Both the position numbers and the translations under genes were made by a program. Positions 42,293-50,874 of a stretch of 64,000 nt of DNA are shown here, piece after piece (position 1 is the stretch's first letter; each line of letters starts with the position of its first letter). The notes beneath the pieces are model-generated. The model made no database searches. It worked only from the letters and a program-made list of their open reading frames with translations, and was not told the origin of the DNA. The DNA comes from Kribbella soli (lineage in GTDB: Bacteria > Actinomycetota > Actinomycetes > Propionibacteriales > Kribbellaceae): positions 930,001 to 994,000 of the forward strand of contig NZ_SJJZ01000002.1 in NCBI RefSeq assembly GCF_004331345.1, written 5' to 3'.

Positions 42293-44239
42293 ATGCCGTA
42301 CCTGACGGACCTCGCGGGCGTCGCCCGCAAGACCAGCCTCGAGGTCATCGAGGTACCTGGCTGGCAGACGCGCGGGCGGGGCGAGATGAGCGACGTCCGC
42401 GCGGTGGTCTGCCATCACACGGCGACGCTGAACCGGACCGCCGACATGCCGTCGCTGGACACCTTGATCAACGGGCGGCCGGATCTGAGCGGGCCGTTGT
42501 CGCACTTCGGCCTGTCGAGGTCCGGCAAGGTGTACGTGATCGCGGCCGGTCGCTGCAACCACGCCGGGACGGTCCGGGACCCGTCGTGGGGCAACAGCCA
42601 CTCGATCGGGATCGAGGCCGAGGCAACCGGTACCGACGCGACCTGGCCCGAGGTGCAGGTGGAGGCGTTCGCCCAGCTGTGCCGCGCCTTGGTCGACCAC
42701 TTCGGACTGAGTACGAACGTCGTACTCGGCCACAAGGAAGTCGCGGATCCGCCGGGCCGCAAGATCGACCCGAACTTCGACATGGCCGCGTTCCGCAGCC
42801 GGATCGCGGCGCTGGGCGGCACCACTCCCCCGCCGCCCGCGCCGACCACGCCACCGCCCGCCCCAGCGGCACCATCTACGCCGCCGCCGACGTCCTCCTG
42901 GCTTTCGTGGCTGCCGTCGCTGCCCTGGTTCGAAGGTGAGTCGGCCGCGACACCCATCGCCCGGCCGGCTGCGGCGCGCGGTCGACGCGACGTGCTTCCG
43001 GCGTACCTGTCGGGCCAGGCGCTGAACGTACGGCGGCACGTGACGGCGCTCCGCGACTTCCGGCGCGACGAGTTCGGTGGGCAACCCGCGCGACCGAGCG
43101 AGGGACACGTTCAGGCCGTGAACGCCTTGCTGGCCACGCTTCGCGGCCCGCTCACCACCATCGTCGAGCGGCTCGACCGCGCGGCCGACGCCGCCCAGGC
43201 CCAGCCGTCTCCACATCGGGTCGGACTCGCGCTCGACCTGAAGACGCAGGCGCACGACCTGGTCCGTGCGACGGAACGGGTGTGGGACTTCTACTTCGAG
43301 CTGTTCGGACAACGGCAGAGCGCGTTCGGCGAGTGGCTGGACGCCTGCGACCGGATCACGCTCGACTGCTACCAGCACGTGTTCATGCACCTCGGCAACG
43401 AGCGCTCCATTCCCGCGCCGCCGCCCTTCTGCTACATGCGTACAGGCTTCTCGCCGGCGACGTTCCGGCGGGGCATCCCGCTGCGCCGGCTCGGGCGGCA
43501 GCTGAACCCGTTCCCCCTGGTGCAATTGCCTTATCACCGGCTCGTGAACCCGTGGACCATCGGCGCGATCCTGCACGAGGTGTCGCACAACCTGCAGAAC
43601 GAGTTGCAGCTCGAGCAGGCCGTGCCCGCGTCGATCGAGCGCCGTCTGCGCGCGGCCGGCGTACCCGCGCCGATCGTCGCGATCTGGGTGCGGTGGAACC
43701 GGGAGATCTTCGGCGACATGGTGGGCTGCCTGCTGGGTGGCGAGGCGTTCGTGTCGTCGTTGATGGACGTGATCGGGCGGGCGCCGGCGCAGAGCTTCGG
43801 GTACACGCCACGGTCGGTGCACCCGACGCCGTACCTGCGGACCTTCCTGTCCAGCGAGCTGTTGCGCCGGATGGGGTTCCCGGAGCGGGCCGCGGAGTTC
43901 AGTCGCGCCTGGTCACAGCTCTACCCGGCACCGCGCGAGTCGACGATGCCGCCCAAGCTGCTCGCCACCGCCAAGACCGCGATCCCCGCGGTCGTCGACG
44001 CCGTCTGCGAAACCCGGTTCAAGGGCCTCGGCAACAAGTCGCTGCGCGAGGTGATCTTCTTCGAGCCGCGGCACCAGGCGATGATCGACGAAGCCGGCGC
44101 CCGGCTGGCCAAGGGCGTCGACCCCGGTGTCGTCCCGGAACGCTTCCTGATCGGCGCCGTCCGCTCCGCGCTCGATCAGCACCGCGCAGCGCCGGACCTG
44201 TTGATGCGCAACTTCTACATCCAGCTGGCCAGGCGGTGA
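42293..44239 (+). CDS. Peptidoglycan amidase fused to an HExxH metalloprotease-like domain
   Basis: 648 residues. Residues about 33-160 are an Amidase_2/PGRP domain: CHHTAT at 40-45, SHFGLSRSGKVYVIAAGRCNHAG, SIGIEAEA and GHKEVADPPGRKIDP with H147, giving the expected zinc ligands of N-acetylmuramoyl-L-alanine amidases. A Pro-rich linker (about 175-200) leads to a second domain with ILHEVSHNLQNE (H428, E429, H432) and REIFGDMVGCLLGGEAF further on, whose E could be the third zinc ligand. There is no signal peptide or cell-wall-binding repeat, so export must be by another route or by lysis. Third gene of the cluster, 28 bases after B; its stop overlaps the next start. The pairing of wall amidase and protease is unusual. 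Confidence 0.85.
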   Translation: MPYLTDLAGVARKTSLEVIEVPGWQTRGRGEMSDVRAVVCHHTATLNRTADMPSLDTLINGRPDLSGPLSHFGLSRSGKVYVIAAGRCNHAGTVRDPSWGNSHSIGIEAEATGTDATWPEVQVEAFAQLCRALVDHFGLSTNVVLGHKEVADPPGRKIDPNFDMAAFRSRIAALGGTTPPPPAPTTPPPAPAAPSTPPPTSSWLSWLPSLPWFEGESAATPIARPAAARGRRDVLPAYLSGQALNVRRHVTALRDFRRDEFGGQPARPSEGHVQAVNALLATLRGPLTTIVERLDRAADAAQAQPSPHRVGLALDLKTQAHDLVRATERVWDFYFELFGQRQSAFGEWLDACDRITLDCYQHVFMHLGNERSIPAPPPFCYMRTGFSPATFRRGIPLRRLGRQLNPFPLVQLPYHRLVNPWTIGAILHEVSHNLQNELQLEQAVPASIERRLRAAGVPAPIVAIWVRWNREIFGDMVGCLLGGEAFVSSLMDVIGRAPAQSFGYTPRSVHPTPYLRTFLSSELLRRMGFPERAAEFSRAWSQLYPAPRESTMPPKLLATAKTAIPAVVDAVCETRFKGLGNKSLREVIFFEPRHQAMIDEAGARLAKGVDPGVVPERFLIGAVRSALDQHRAAPDLLMRNFYIQLARR

Positions 44240-44724
44240 CGGACGTGACCATCGCAGACCGCCGTACGGCGATGCACGAGGCGCTCCACGCACTGTGGCT
44301 CGCGGTCGCCGAACTCGTGCTGACCGCGAACGACGACCAGCCGGTCGAGAGCGACCTCGCCGCCGCGGAACACATCGCGCAACTCACCGTCGAGATCCAA
44401 GGCCGGCTGGCCGAGGCCATCGCCGCCGCGGACGACCCGTCCGCGACGCGCGAGGCCTGTACGGTCGACCGGCTGCTGCGAGAAGCAAGCCTGATCTACT
44501 GGCGCGACCTGCGCGCCCATGAGGCGGTCTGGCGACTGCGCGGCTCCACAAGGCGGCGGGGTGGTTCCTGGCCGTCGTGGTGGTCGGGTGTCGAACAGAG
44601 CCTCGAACGCTGTGAAGAACCGCTCGTCGCGGCCGGTGTGGCCGTCGGCGACGCGTGGCATGAGCTCGTCACCGAACCGTCCGTCGCGACGGCCCGGGCG
44701 AATACCTCCAGGAGGTCGTCGTGA
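44236..44724 (+). CDS. Small helical protein of unknown function
   Basis: 162 residues starting at a GTG that overlaps the amidase stop (GTGA). Mostly alpha-helical (TAMHEALHALWLAVAELVLTAN, AAAEHIAQLTVEIQGRLAEAIAAA) with a tryptophan-rich patch GGSWPSWWSGVEQSLERCEEPL and a basic end. There is no motif I recognise. Its end overlaps the next gene by four bases, so expression is coupled on both sides; it could be a chaperone or adaptor for a neighbour, by position only. Confidence 0.75.
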   Translation: MTDVTIADRRTAMHEALHALWLAVAELVLTANDDQPVESDLAAAEHIAQLTVEIQGRLAEAIAAADDPSATREACTVDRLLREASLIYWRDLRAHEAVWRLRGSTRRRGGSWPSWWSGVEQSLERCEEPLVAAGVAVGDAWHELVTEPSVATARANTSRRSS

Positions 44725-47120
44725 CCAAAGACAAATCGCAGCCAGGACTCCCGGTCGTCGAGGTCGACCAGGCCTTCCCGCTGATGACGGCGGACTCGGT
44801 CGCCCGTCCGGCGAGCGCCTCCGGCTCCGGCGACCAGGGTCCGGCGGTGAGCGCCGCCATCCGCGACGTGCTCGGCTGGCGGCCACGCGTCCAGGACCCG
44901 CAGGCGTTCACCGCGGCGTTGTCGGCGTCCTTCGAGCTCTCGACGTTCGAGGACCACGTGATCGCGAAGTACGTCCCGCGCGGCGTGGCCGTCCAGGCCG
45001 ACCTCGGCGGCGTCACCGGCGGCCAGGCGTCCTTGTACCTGCGGGCCAAGGCCGCCCACGAACAAATCACCCGAATGCTCGACAGCCTCCAACCCCTCCG
45101 CACCGACGCCGACCCCCAGGACTGCGAGGCCTACCGAACCCTCGTCCGAGACTCAGTCCGACGAATAGTCACCGAATTCGGTCGCGAAGGCGGCCCCCGA
45201 GTACCCCTCGTCGACTCAGCCTTCGGCGTACTAACAGGCTTCAACCCGGCCGCGCCGGCCTCCGCAGGCGGTGAGCAGGGCACGGACGTGGGGCTCCTCA
45301 AGACCTACCGTCCGCAGTTCTCGGTCAACGCTGCGAACCGCGAACGAACCACGGTCCCGGCCGCGAAAGCCGAGGTCAACCCAGATACCATCCCCGGCCA
45401 GCTCGGTGCCTTGCGAGACCGGTTCGGCCTGGACGACGACCACGTCAACACCGTCGACGAGGAAAAGCAGCGGACCAGTTTCTGGACTCTTGTCGAGCTG
45501 GTCACCGACCTCCAGAACTCCTGGTCGAATCGCCGGATCGGCTTCACGTTGGGTGCCGGCAGCGGGTTCTTGGGCACCGACCTCATACAGATCAGCCGTC
45601 TGCTCGCCGCAACGTCCGAGCAGGTTGACGAATTCGAAGCTGTCCTCGACTCGGTTCTGGTGTCGGGTGCAGAGCGCCAGACCGTCGTGCTCGACCGAAG
45701 CAGCGGCCTGACCCTCGACGACGTGGTGCAGTGGCTCCGAGTCTTCGTCACCCAGGACGGGCCCAACATCATCCGCGACACCGGTCGCGACGGCCTGGTC
45801 TCGACCTTCACGCCGACAGCCATCGACCTGCTGCACACACTGCGCGACAAGCTGGTACTTCGTCTGGTCCCTTGCGGCAGTCCGTCCTGCGCAAACGGCT
45901 GCCACTGCGGCTCCCGCCGCAAGGTCACTTGCATCCCACTCGGCTGCTGTACGCCGTTGCCGCCTGGCATGTACTCCGGACGCGTCAAGATCGCGGTCTC
46001 CACACTGTGCGGTCTGATGCAGGGCCTGACCGCCAAGGCGATCCGCATCGGCCGGTACGCCGGCGCAGTACTGCTCGACCTCGCCCTGATCCCGTTCGAC
46101 AGCAACACGAACTTCATCCGCGTCGAGGTACGGGGTCTCCATCTCCGTCCGACGTACATCCCGGCGTTCGTCGTCGAGAACGGCAGCTCGGCGAACTTCG
46201 CCGACCTCGTCCTCCCGCTCCAGGACAGCGCCAGCGCCGATGACGACCACCTGTCCGGGATCTTCCAAAGGGATGCCCTTCCAGCACGCCTCACGGGACT
46301 GTTGCCGCAGGCCGGTAGCGGCGGCGTCCTGATTGCCGCAAGCGAGGTCCCCCTGGCTGTCCTCGACGGGGAGCTCGGCCGCGTGGTCAGCGGGCCGGCC
46401 GTGACAACCTGGCCAAGGCTCCGGCCCGCGGACGACCAGGACCTCGATACCGAAGACGACCTCCCCACCGCCTGGACCGATATCGACCCCAACCAACGCT
46501 TCGTCCCGCAGTCCGCCCCCGACCCGATCGATCCCATAGTCACCGACGACGAGTGCCTCGACGGTTGTTCCGACGACTGCAAGGACTGCGACTGCGGCTG
46601 CCATGACGACCAGTTCGGCGGTTCCCGGCAGACAGCCGGCGGCACCATCGCGCAGTCGGCCGGCTCGACAGCGGCCGACCCGGGCATCCCGAGGTGGCAG
46701 GCGATGGCTGAGAACAAGAACGTACGTCGACGCGCGGCCGCCGTACTGCCCGAGTTCGCACCCAACAAGCGGACCCGCAAGCGGATGAAGTCCGCCCTCA
46801 AAGGCAAGAAGGTGCAGAAGCTGATGAACTCGCTCGCCAAGGTCGAAACGGAGCGGGTCGAGAACGCGCTGATCGACGAGCAGTTGATGCTCGAAGCGGA
46901 TGTGCTGGAGCAGAGCGTCGATGCGGCGAAGAGCGACAAGCAGGCCGCCAACGACCAGCTCAAGCACGCCAAGCGGAGCCGGAGCAAGGCGACGAAGAGG
47001 GTCGACAAGGCGAAGAAGGCCAAGAAGAAGGCCCTGCGGAAGGTCGTCCGCGCACAGCGGGCCGCAGCGAAGGCCCAACGCAGGGCGCAAGCCGACGCCG
47101 AACGCATCCGCAAGCAGTGA
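44721..47120 (+). CDS. Large protein with two cysteine clusters and a basic coiled tail (unknown)
   Basis: 799 residues, GTG start four bases before the previous stop, with CAGGAGG upstream. Residues about 1-380 are globular with helical segments. At about 385-415 there is a first cysteine cluster (CGSPSCANGCHCGS, then CIPLGCC) and at about 609-629 a second (CLDGCSDDCKDCDCGCHDD), both likely metal sites. Between them is a beta-rich stretch (VEVRGLHLRPTYIPAFVVENG). The last about 100 residues are a Lys/Arg/Ala coiled coil (KKAKKKALRKVVRAQRAAA). There is no signal peptide. I know no family for it. Codon use shifts locally at 45061-45240. Confidence 0.85.
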   Translation: MTKDKSQPGLPVVEVDQAFPLMTADSVARPASASGSGDQGPAVSAAIRDVLGWRPRVQDPQAFTAALSASFELSTFEDHVIAKYVPRGVAVQADLGGVTGGQASLYLRAKAAHEQITRMLDSLQPLRTDADPQDCEAYRTLVRDSVRRIVTEFGREGGPRVPLVDSAFGVLTGFNPAAPASAGGEQGTDVGLLKTYRPQFSVNAANRERTTVPAAKAEVNPDTIPGQLGALRDRFGLDDDHVNTVDEEKQRTSFWTLVELVTDLQNSWSNRRIGFTLGAGSGFLGTDLIQISRLLAATSEQVDEFEAVLDSVLVSGAERQTVVLDRSSGLTLDDVVQWLRVFVTQDGPNIIRDTGRDGLVSTFTPTAIDLLHTLRDKLVLRLVPCGSPSCANGCHCGSRRKVTCIPLGCCTPLPPGMYSGRVKIAVSTLCGLMQGLTAKAIRIGRYAGAVLLDLALIPFDSNTNFIRVEVRGLHLRPTYIPAFVVENGSSANFADLVLPLQDSASADDDHLSGIFQRDALPARLTGLLPQAGSGGVLIAASEVPLAVLDGELGRVVSGPAVTTWPRLRPADDQDLDTEDDLPTAWTDIDPNQRFVPQSAPDPIDPIVTDDECLDGCSDDCKDCDCGCHDDQFGGSRQTAGGTIAQSAGSTAADPGIPRWQAMAENKNVRRRAAAVLPEFAPNKRTRKRMKSALKGKKVQKLMNSLAKVETERVENALIDEQLMLEADVLEQSVDAAKSDKQAANDQLKHAKRSRSKATKRVDKAKKAKKKALRKVVRAQRAAAKAQRRAQADAERIRKQ

Positions 47121-47138
47121 CGCGGAGGAGGAGCTGAC

Positions 47139-48371
47139 ATGCTTTCCGAGCGGGATTATCAGGACTTGCTGGATCGGATGCAGGCGCTGCGGACTCAGGT
47201 GGCTGAGCGGTTGTCGGGGAGTCTGGTTTCCAATCCGGCGTTGGCCGAGGAGATCAACCGGCAGCTCGAAGATCTGGTGACGGCGGCGCGGGAGGCGGAT
47301 GCGGCCGGGCCGCAGCCGCCGGACGGCGGGCTGGCCCAGCTGGTCGGCGTCGGGCCGGACGCGGCGCAGAAGTTCGGCGACGTCAAGGTTTCGCAGGGTG
47401 TCGCGGAGTACGACGAGAACGTCAACTCCGAGCGGGTCGTCGCGGTCGGCGATCTCTACTACATCTACCAGCACGAGCGGATCGGCGTCTTCAAGGTCGT
47501 GCAGCGGTTGAAGCAGCTGTTCGAGGGTGGCGCGATCCGGTTGTCCGGTGGCGAGGGCGCCTACCGGCTCTACCAGTTCGACCGTCGCGACGTCCTGCGT
47601 TACACGGCCAAGGACCGGACGGCGGCGTACCGCCGGGTGCTCGGCTACGGACGTGGTCTCGGCGCCGGGCAGAGCCGGCCGAACACCGACTTCCACATGC
47701 TGTTCTCGCACTTCGTCAACCAGGTCACGTTGTTCTGGCGGGACAAGCGGATCAGCGACGTGATCAGGGAACGCGCCCTGGACCCGAGCTTCGGCTCGAT
47801 CGCCGTCGTCCGGCGGGCCGGCCTCGACCTGCGGAACAACCTGAAGTTCACCTCGTACGGTCACCTGAACGTGCTCCGGGTCGAGGTCATGAACCTGCTC
47901 GAGGAGTGCTTCGCGATCCTCGGCTCCGCCGACGTCAAGGATCTGTTCGGTGCCGCGAACGCGTGGGACGTCGTCGACGAGGTCCTGATCAGGTACTTCG
48001 ACGTACGCCTGCAGAGCAGTCCGCGGCAGCGGATGGCCGTGAACGGCCGGGAGGTACTGCGCTGGCTGTCCGGGAACCATGTGATGGAGACCGGGCGCGG
48101 TCAGTTCGAGACGCTGCTGATGGAGATCGCCGAACCTTCCGAAGAGTGGCTGACGTCCGCGCAGGCGATGAGTCTCGCCCGGCGTACCGGCACCGACCGG
48201 GTCATGCCGTGGGAGCAGATGGGACAAGCCGGCGTCGCCGCGCGGTACAGCGAACGCTCGCCGTCCCAGATGCCGGCCGCTCGGGCCGGTGGGCCCATCT
48301 ACCCGCAACGCGGCGGACTCGGTACCTATCGCGGTGGTCAGGGCGGCGTTCCGGCCCGGACGCGACCGTGA
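47139..48371 (+). CDS. Conserved-looking cytoplasmic protein of unknown function
   Basis: 410 residues, ATG after GGAGGAG. The N-terminal 50 residues form an amphipathic helix (DYQDLLDRMQALRTQVAERL). The middle is a folded domain rich in aromatic residues (LYYIYQHERIGVFKVVQRLKQLF, YRLYQFDRRDVLRYT, FHMLFSHFVNQVTLFWRDKRISDVI) and the C-terminal 60 residues are Gly/Pro/Arg-rich and disordered. No catalytic motif or membrane helix. Sits 18 bases after the cysteine-cluster protein and 7 bases before the peptidase. Unknown function; a structural or scaffolding role would fit but is a guess. Confidence 0.82.
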   Translation: MLSERDYQDLLDRMQALRTQVAERLSGSLVSNPALAEEINRQLEDLVTAAREADAAGPQPPDGGLAQLVGVGPDAAQKFGDVKVSQGVAEYDENVNSERVVAVGDLYYIYQHERIGVFKVVQRLKQLFEGGAIRLSGGEGAYRLYQFDRRDVLRYTAKDRTAAYRRVLGYGRGLGAGQSRPNTDFHMLFSHFVNQVTLFWRDKRISDVIRERALDPSFGSIAVVRRAGLDLRNNLKFTSYGHLNVLRVEVMNLLEECFAILGSADVKDLFGAANAWDVVDEVLIRYFDVRLQSSPRQRMAVNGREVLRWLSGNHVMETGRGQFETLLMEIAEPSEEWLTSAQAMSLARRTGTDRVMPWEQMGQAGVAARYSERSPSQMPAARAGGPIYPQRGGLGTYRGGQGGVPARTRP

Positions 48372-48378
48372 ATGAACG

Positions 48379-49791
48379 ATGATCCTGCCGGAGGTGCTTG
48401 CCGCTGCCGAGCAGCGGCAAGCACGACGCCTGACCGAGCTGCTGGACTGGCTCGCCATCCCCTCGGTCAGCGCGGATCCACGCCGTACCGCCGACGTCGG
48501 CCGGGCCGCCCGGTGGCTCGCGTCCTGGCAACGAGCCCGCGGCGCGATGGTGGACCTGCGGCCCACGCGCCACGGACGAGATGTCGTCGTCGCGCGCTGG
48601 CCCGCACGGCCAGGTGCCCGGCAGGTGGTGATCTACGGGCACTACGACGTACAGCCGGCCGGTGCCGGATGGTCGTCGCACCCGTTCCGTCCGGTGATTC
48701 GTGACGGGGTCATCCACGCGCGCGGCGCCAACGACGACAAGGGTCAACTGTTCGCGCACCTGTGTGCGTTGGACGCCTGGCCGGGCCTGCTGCCGGCCGA
48801 GGTCGTCGTGATCGCCGAGGGTGCCGAGGAGGTCGGCAGCACGGGGTTCGCCGAGGTCGTCCACGAGGTCGCGCGGCAGCTCCGGCCGGTGGCGGTGATC
48901 GTCTCCGACACCGAGCGGTACGACGACGGCACGCCGACCGTGACAATCAGCCAGCGCGGCCGGCTCGCGGCCACGCTCACGGTCGATACCGGCGGTACGG
49001 CGGTACACGCCGGCCGGCTCGGTGGCGCCGTGGTCGACCCGAGCCTCGTGCTCGCCGATGCGTTGCGGATTCTGCACAAGGAGCTCTTCACCACGTCCGT
49101 GCCGACTCCACCCTCGGCTGTCGCGCGTACCGACGCCGCCGTCAGACAAGCCGCCCGCGGCCGCGCGACCGTCGGCGCGGGCTTGGACGAACGGGTGACC
49201 CTGCACGGATCGATCGGTGTCACTCGGCTCGTCGCCGGTACCGGCGGTGCTGCCTTGCCGTCGCGAGCGTCCGCCGTACTCGATCTGCGGTTGCCACCAC
49301 GCTCCGATCCGGCCGACGTCGTACGTCGTGCGCGCCGCCTGCTCATGCGGTGTGCTCCGCGAGGTGCGCGCGTACAACTGCACTTCACTCGTGGAACACC
49401 GGCACTCGACCTCACACCGGATCGCCTGGTGCGACAAGCGGTTGATCAAGCGTGTGTCGCAGTCCACGGCCGGCCACCGGTCTACGTCCGGTCCGGCGGC
49501 ACCATCCCGGCGGTCGGCGTACTGTCCCACGCGTTGCGGATTCGCCCACTCCTGCTGGGATTCGGGCCTCCGGGAGGGAACGCGCACGGCCCCGACGAGT
49601 CGCTGGACATCGCCGGATGGGCGGCCGCGGTACGGATGTCGGCGACCTTGCTGTGGACATTGACCCGGACATTGACCCGGCCGATTCGGGGCGACCCGGT
49701 ACCGGGATCGCTGCGAAGGGATCACCATGGAGAGATCCGGCAGCTTCCTTGCGGCGAACGGCCGGTGCAGCTCGAGGGGGAGGAACGATGA
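48379..49791 (+). CDS. M20-family metallopeptidase
   Basis: 470 residues. The zinc-site blocks of M20 dipeptidases are present: [11 protein letters not shown] (H88), [11 protein letters not shown] (D119/D120), AEGAEEVGS (E150, E151), [11 protein letters not shown] and terminal [11 protein letters not shown]. The lid domain with [12 protein letters not shown] is also intact. M20 enzymes cleave dipeptides or acylated amino acids, in the cytoplasm here as no signal peptide is seen. Within the cluster it could trim products of the amidase/protease. The TLTRTLTR near the end comes from a 12-base tandem duplication. Its stop overlaps the regulator start (ATGA). Confidence 0.88.
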   Translation: MILPEVLAAAEQRQARRLTELLDWLAIPSVSADPRRTADVGRAARWLASWQRARGAMVDLRPTRHGRDVVVARWPARPGARQVVIYGHYDVQPAGAGWSSHPFRPVIRDGVIHARGANDDKGQLFAHLCALDAWPGLLPAEVVVIAEGAEEVGSTGFAEVVHEVARQLRPVAVIVSDTERYDDGTPTVTISQRGRLAATLTVDTGGTAVHAGRLGGAVVDPSLVLADALRILHKELFTTSVPTPPSAVARTDAAVRQAARGRATVGAGLDERVTLHGSIGVTRLVAGTGGAALPSRASAVLDLRLPPRSDPADVVRRARRLLMRCAPRGARVQLHFTRGTPALDLTPDRLVRQAVDQACVAVHGRPPVYVRSGGTIPAVGVLSHALRIRPLLLGFGPPGGNAHGPDESLDIAGWAAAVRMSATLLWTLTRTLTRPIRGDPVPGSLRRDHHGEIRQLPCGERPVQLEGEER

Positions 49792-50228
49792 CCGCTACCG
49801 TCACACCTGCGTCGATCCGGGAGTCCGGTACTTTCGCGCATTCGCCGCCACCACGCGACGCCGGTCCGGGGGACACGACCGACGACGTAGCTCTGCGGGA
49901 GTGCATCGTGGCCGCGTTGCGGGCGATGCTCGACCACGTCGAGCTGTACGCCGTGGAGACGACGACCAGCGACAGCGGTGTGTCGGTGATGCTCGAACAC
50001 GACAACGTCCGGTGCGTCCTCGTCGTCTCGGCGCAGGTCCCGCGGCACACGCTCAGCCCGCGGGAACTGCAGGTCGCCCGCCTGGTCGCGGACGGCGCCA
50101 CCAACCGCGCGATCGCAAGCTCCCTGGACATCAGCCCGTGGACCGTGTCGACCCACATGCGCCGCATCTTCGCCAAACTCGACGTCACCAGCCGCGCCGA
50201 GATGGTCGCCCAGTTCTTCGGCGCCTGA
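49788..50228 (+). CDS. LuxR-type HTH regulator, last gene of the cluster
   Basis: 146 residues. The C-terminal HTH is [52 protein letters not shown]. The N-terminal about 75 residues ([22 protein letters not shown]...[15 protein letters not shown]) form a small sensor-like domain that is not a phosphoreceiver, as no conserved Asp/Lys pattern is seen. Start ATG after GGGGGAGG, overlapping the peptidase stop. Its position suggests that it regulates the cluster, perhaps by feedback. Confidence 0.85.
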   Translation: MTATVTPASIRESGTFAHSPPPRDAGPGDTTDDVALRECIVAALRAMLDHVELYAVETTTSDSGVSVMLEHDNVRCVLVVSAQVPRHTLSPRELQVARLVADGATNRAIASSLDISPWTVSTHMRRIFAKLDVTSRAEMVAQFFGA

Positions 50229-50288
50229 CACCGCTTCCAGGGAGGGGTCGAGGGCCGCGGGTGCGAGGTTGTAGTCGTAGGTCAGCGC

Positions 50289-50447
50289 GAGGTCGACCTG
50301 GTCGGCACCCTCATGCGCCTCGAGCCTGCCCTGGCTCTCCTGATCGGCCGGCTACTCCTCAGCCAGTCACCGGGCCTCCTCCAGGTCTTCGGCATCGCCT
50401 GTGTCGTCACCGCCGGCATCGGCGCCGAAGTAGCCGCGAGCCATCGC
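50289..50447 (+). pseudogene. Remnant of an EamA/RhtA-type transporter C-terminus
   Basis: The plus frame reads EVDLVGTLMRLEPALALLIG, RLLLSQSPGLLQVFGIACVV and TAGIGAEVAASHR. This matches the final two helices of EamA-family exporters (form L-x-LEPA-A-L-G-LLLGQ, then Q-LGI-CVV-AGIGA). Nothing else of such a gene is present upstream. The fragment has no start signal and is overlapped on the other strand by the 3' end of the small membrane-protein gene. The region 50229-50288 shows nothing recognisable. Confidence 0.55.
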
Positions 50448-50834
50448 AACCAGGAGGACGAAGGTGATCAGCCCGACGACACCGTGGTACCACTGCCAGC
50501 CGATGCCCAACCCGACGAAGCCGTCCAGGACCATCACCACCGACCCCGCACCCACCCCGACGACGAGCACAGCCAACGCCACCAGCATCAGCCGCCGCGG
50601 CACCCGCCGCCCGAACGCGCCGATCGTGGCCAATGCCAGCATCGCACCGACAATCCCGGACACGGCAGCAAACGACTGAGCCAGCGAGGGGTTGAGAAAG
50701 TACCTCTCCTGCTCAGCCGCGGACACCACCGGGCCCGTCGGAAAGCCCAGTCGTCCCTGCACCGCGAATGCGGCCTTTCCGACGGCGTATCCAAGCATCA
50801 GTACTGCGACTCCGTACGCCGGCCACTTCCTCAT
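50367..50834 (-). CDS. Small four-helix membrane protein
   Basis: 155 residues with about four hydrophobic helices (WPAYGVAVLMLGYAVGKAAFAV, FAAVSGIVGAMLALATIGAF, LMLVALAVLVVGVGAGSVVMVL, WYHGVVGLITFVLLVAMARGYF). The family is not recognised. The last about 25 residues (GADAGGDDTGDAEDLEEAR) are acidic and lie antisense to the EamA remnant, so the natural C-terminus may have been replaced when that remnant was joined. Monocistronic; divergent neighbours are more than 40 bases away. Confidence 0.7.
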   Translation of the reverse strand: MRKWPAYGVAVLMLGYAVGKAAFAVQGRLGFPTGPVVSAAEQERYFLNPSLAQSFAAVSGIVGAMLALATIGAFGRRVPRRLMLVALAVLVVGVGAGSVVMVLDGFVGLGIGWQWYHGVVGLITFVLLVAMARGYFGADAGGDDTGDAEDLEEAR

Positions 50835-50874
50835 GTCTCGACGGTAGAAGCTGGTGCTACCGGTGGGCTCCCTC

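Noticed and set aside
45231..48566. Minus-strand open frame of 1111 codons opposite the cluster
   Set aside because: The plus-strand genes have ribosome sites, overlapping junctions and normal third-position GC; this frame has none.
40130..50228. Cluster as a contractile injection system or prophage
   Set aside because: No sheath, tube, baseplate, portal, terminase, capsid or AAA+ loader could be recognised; only the endolysin-like amidase is phage-like.
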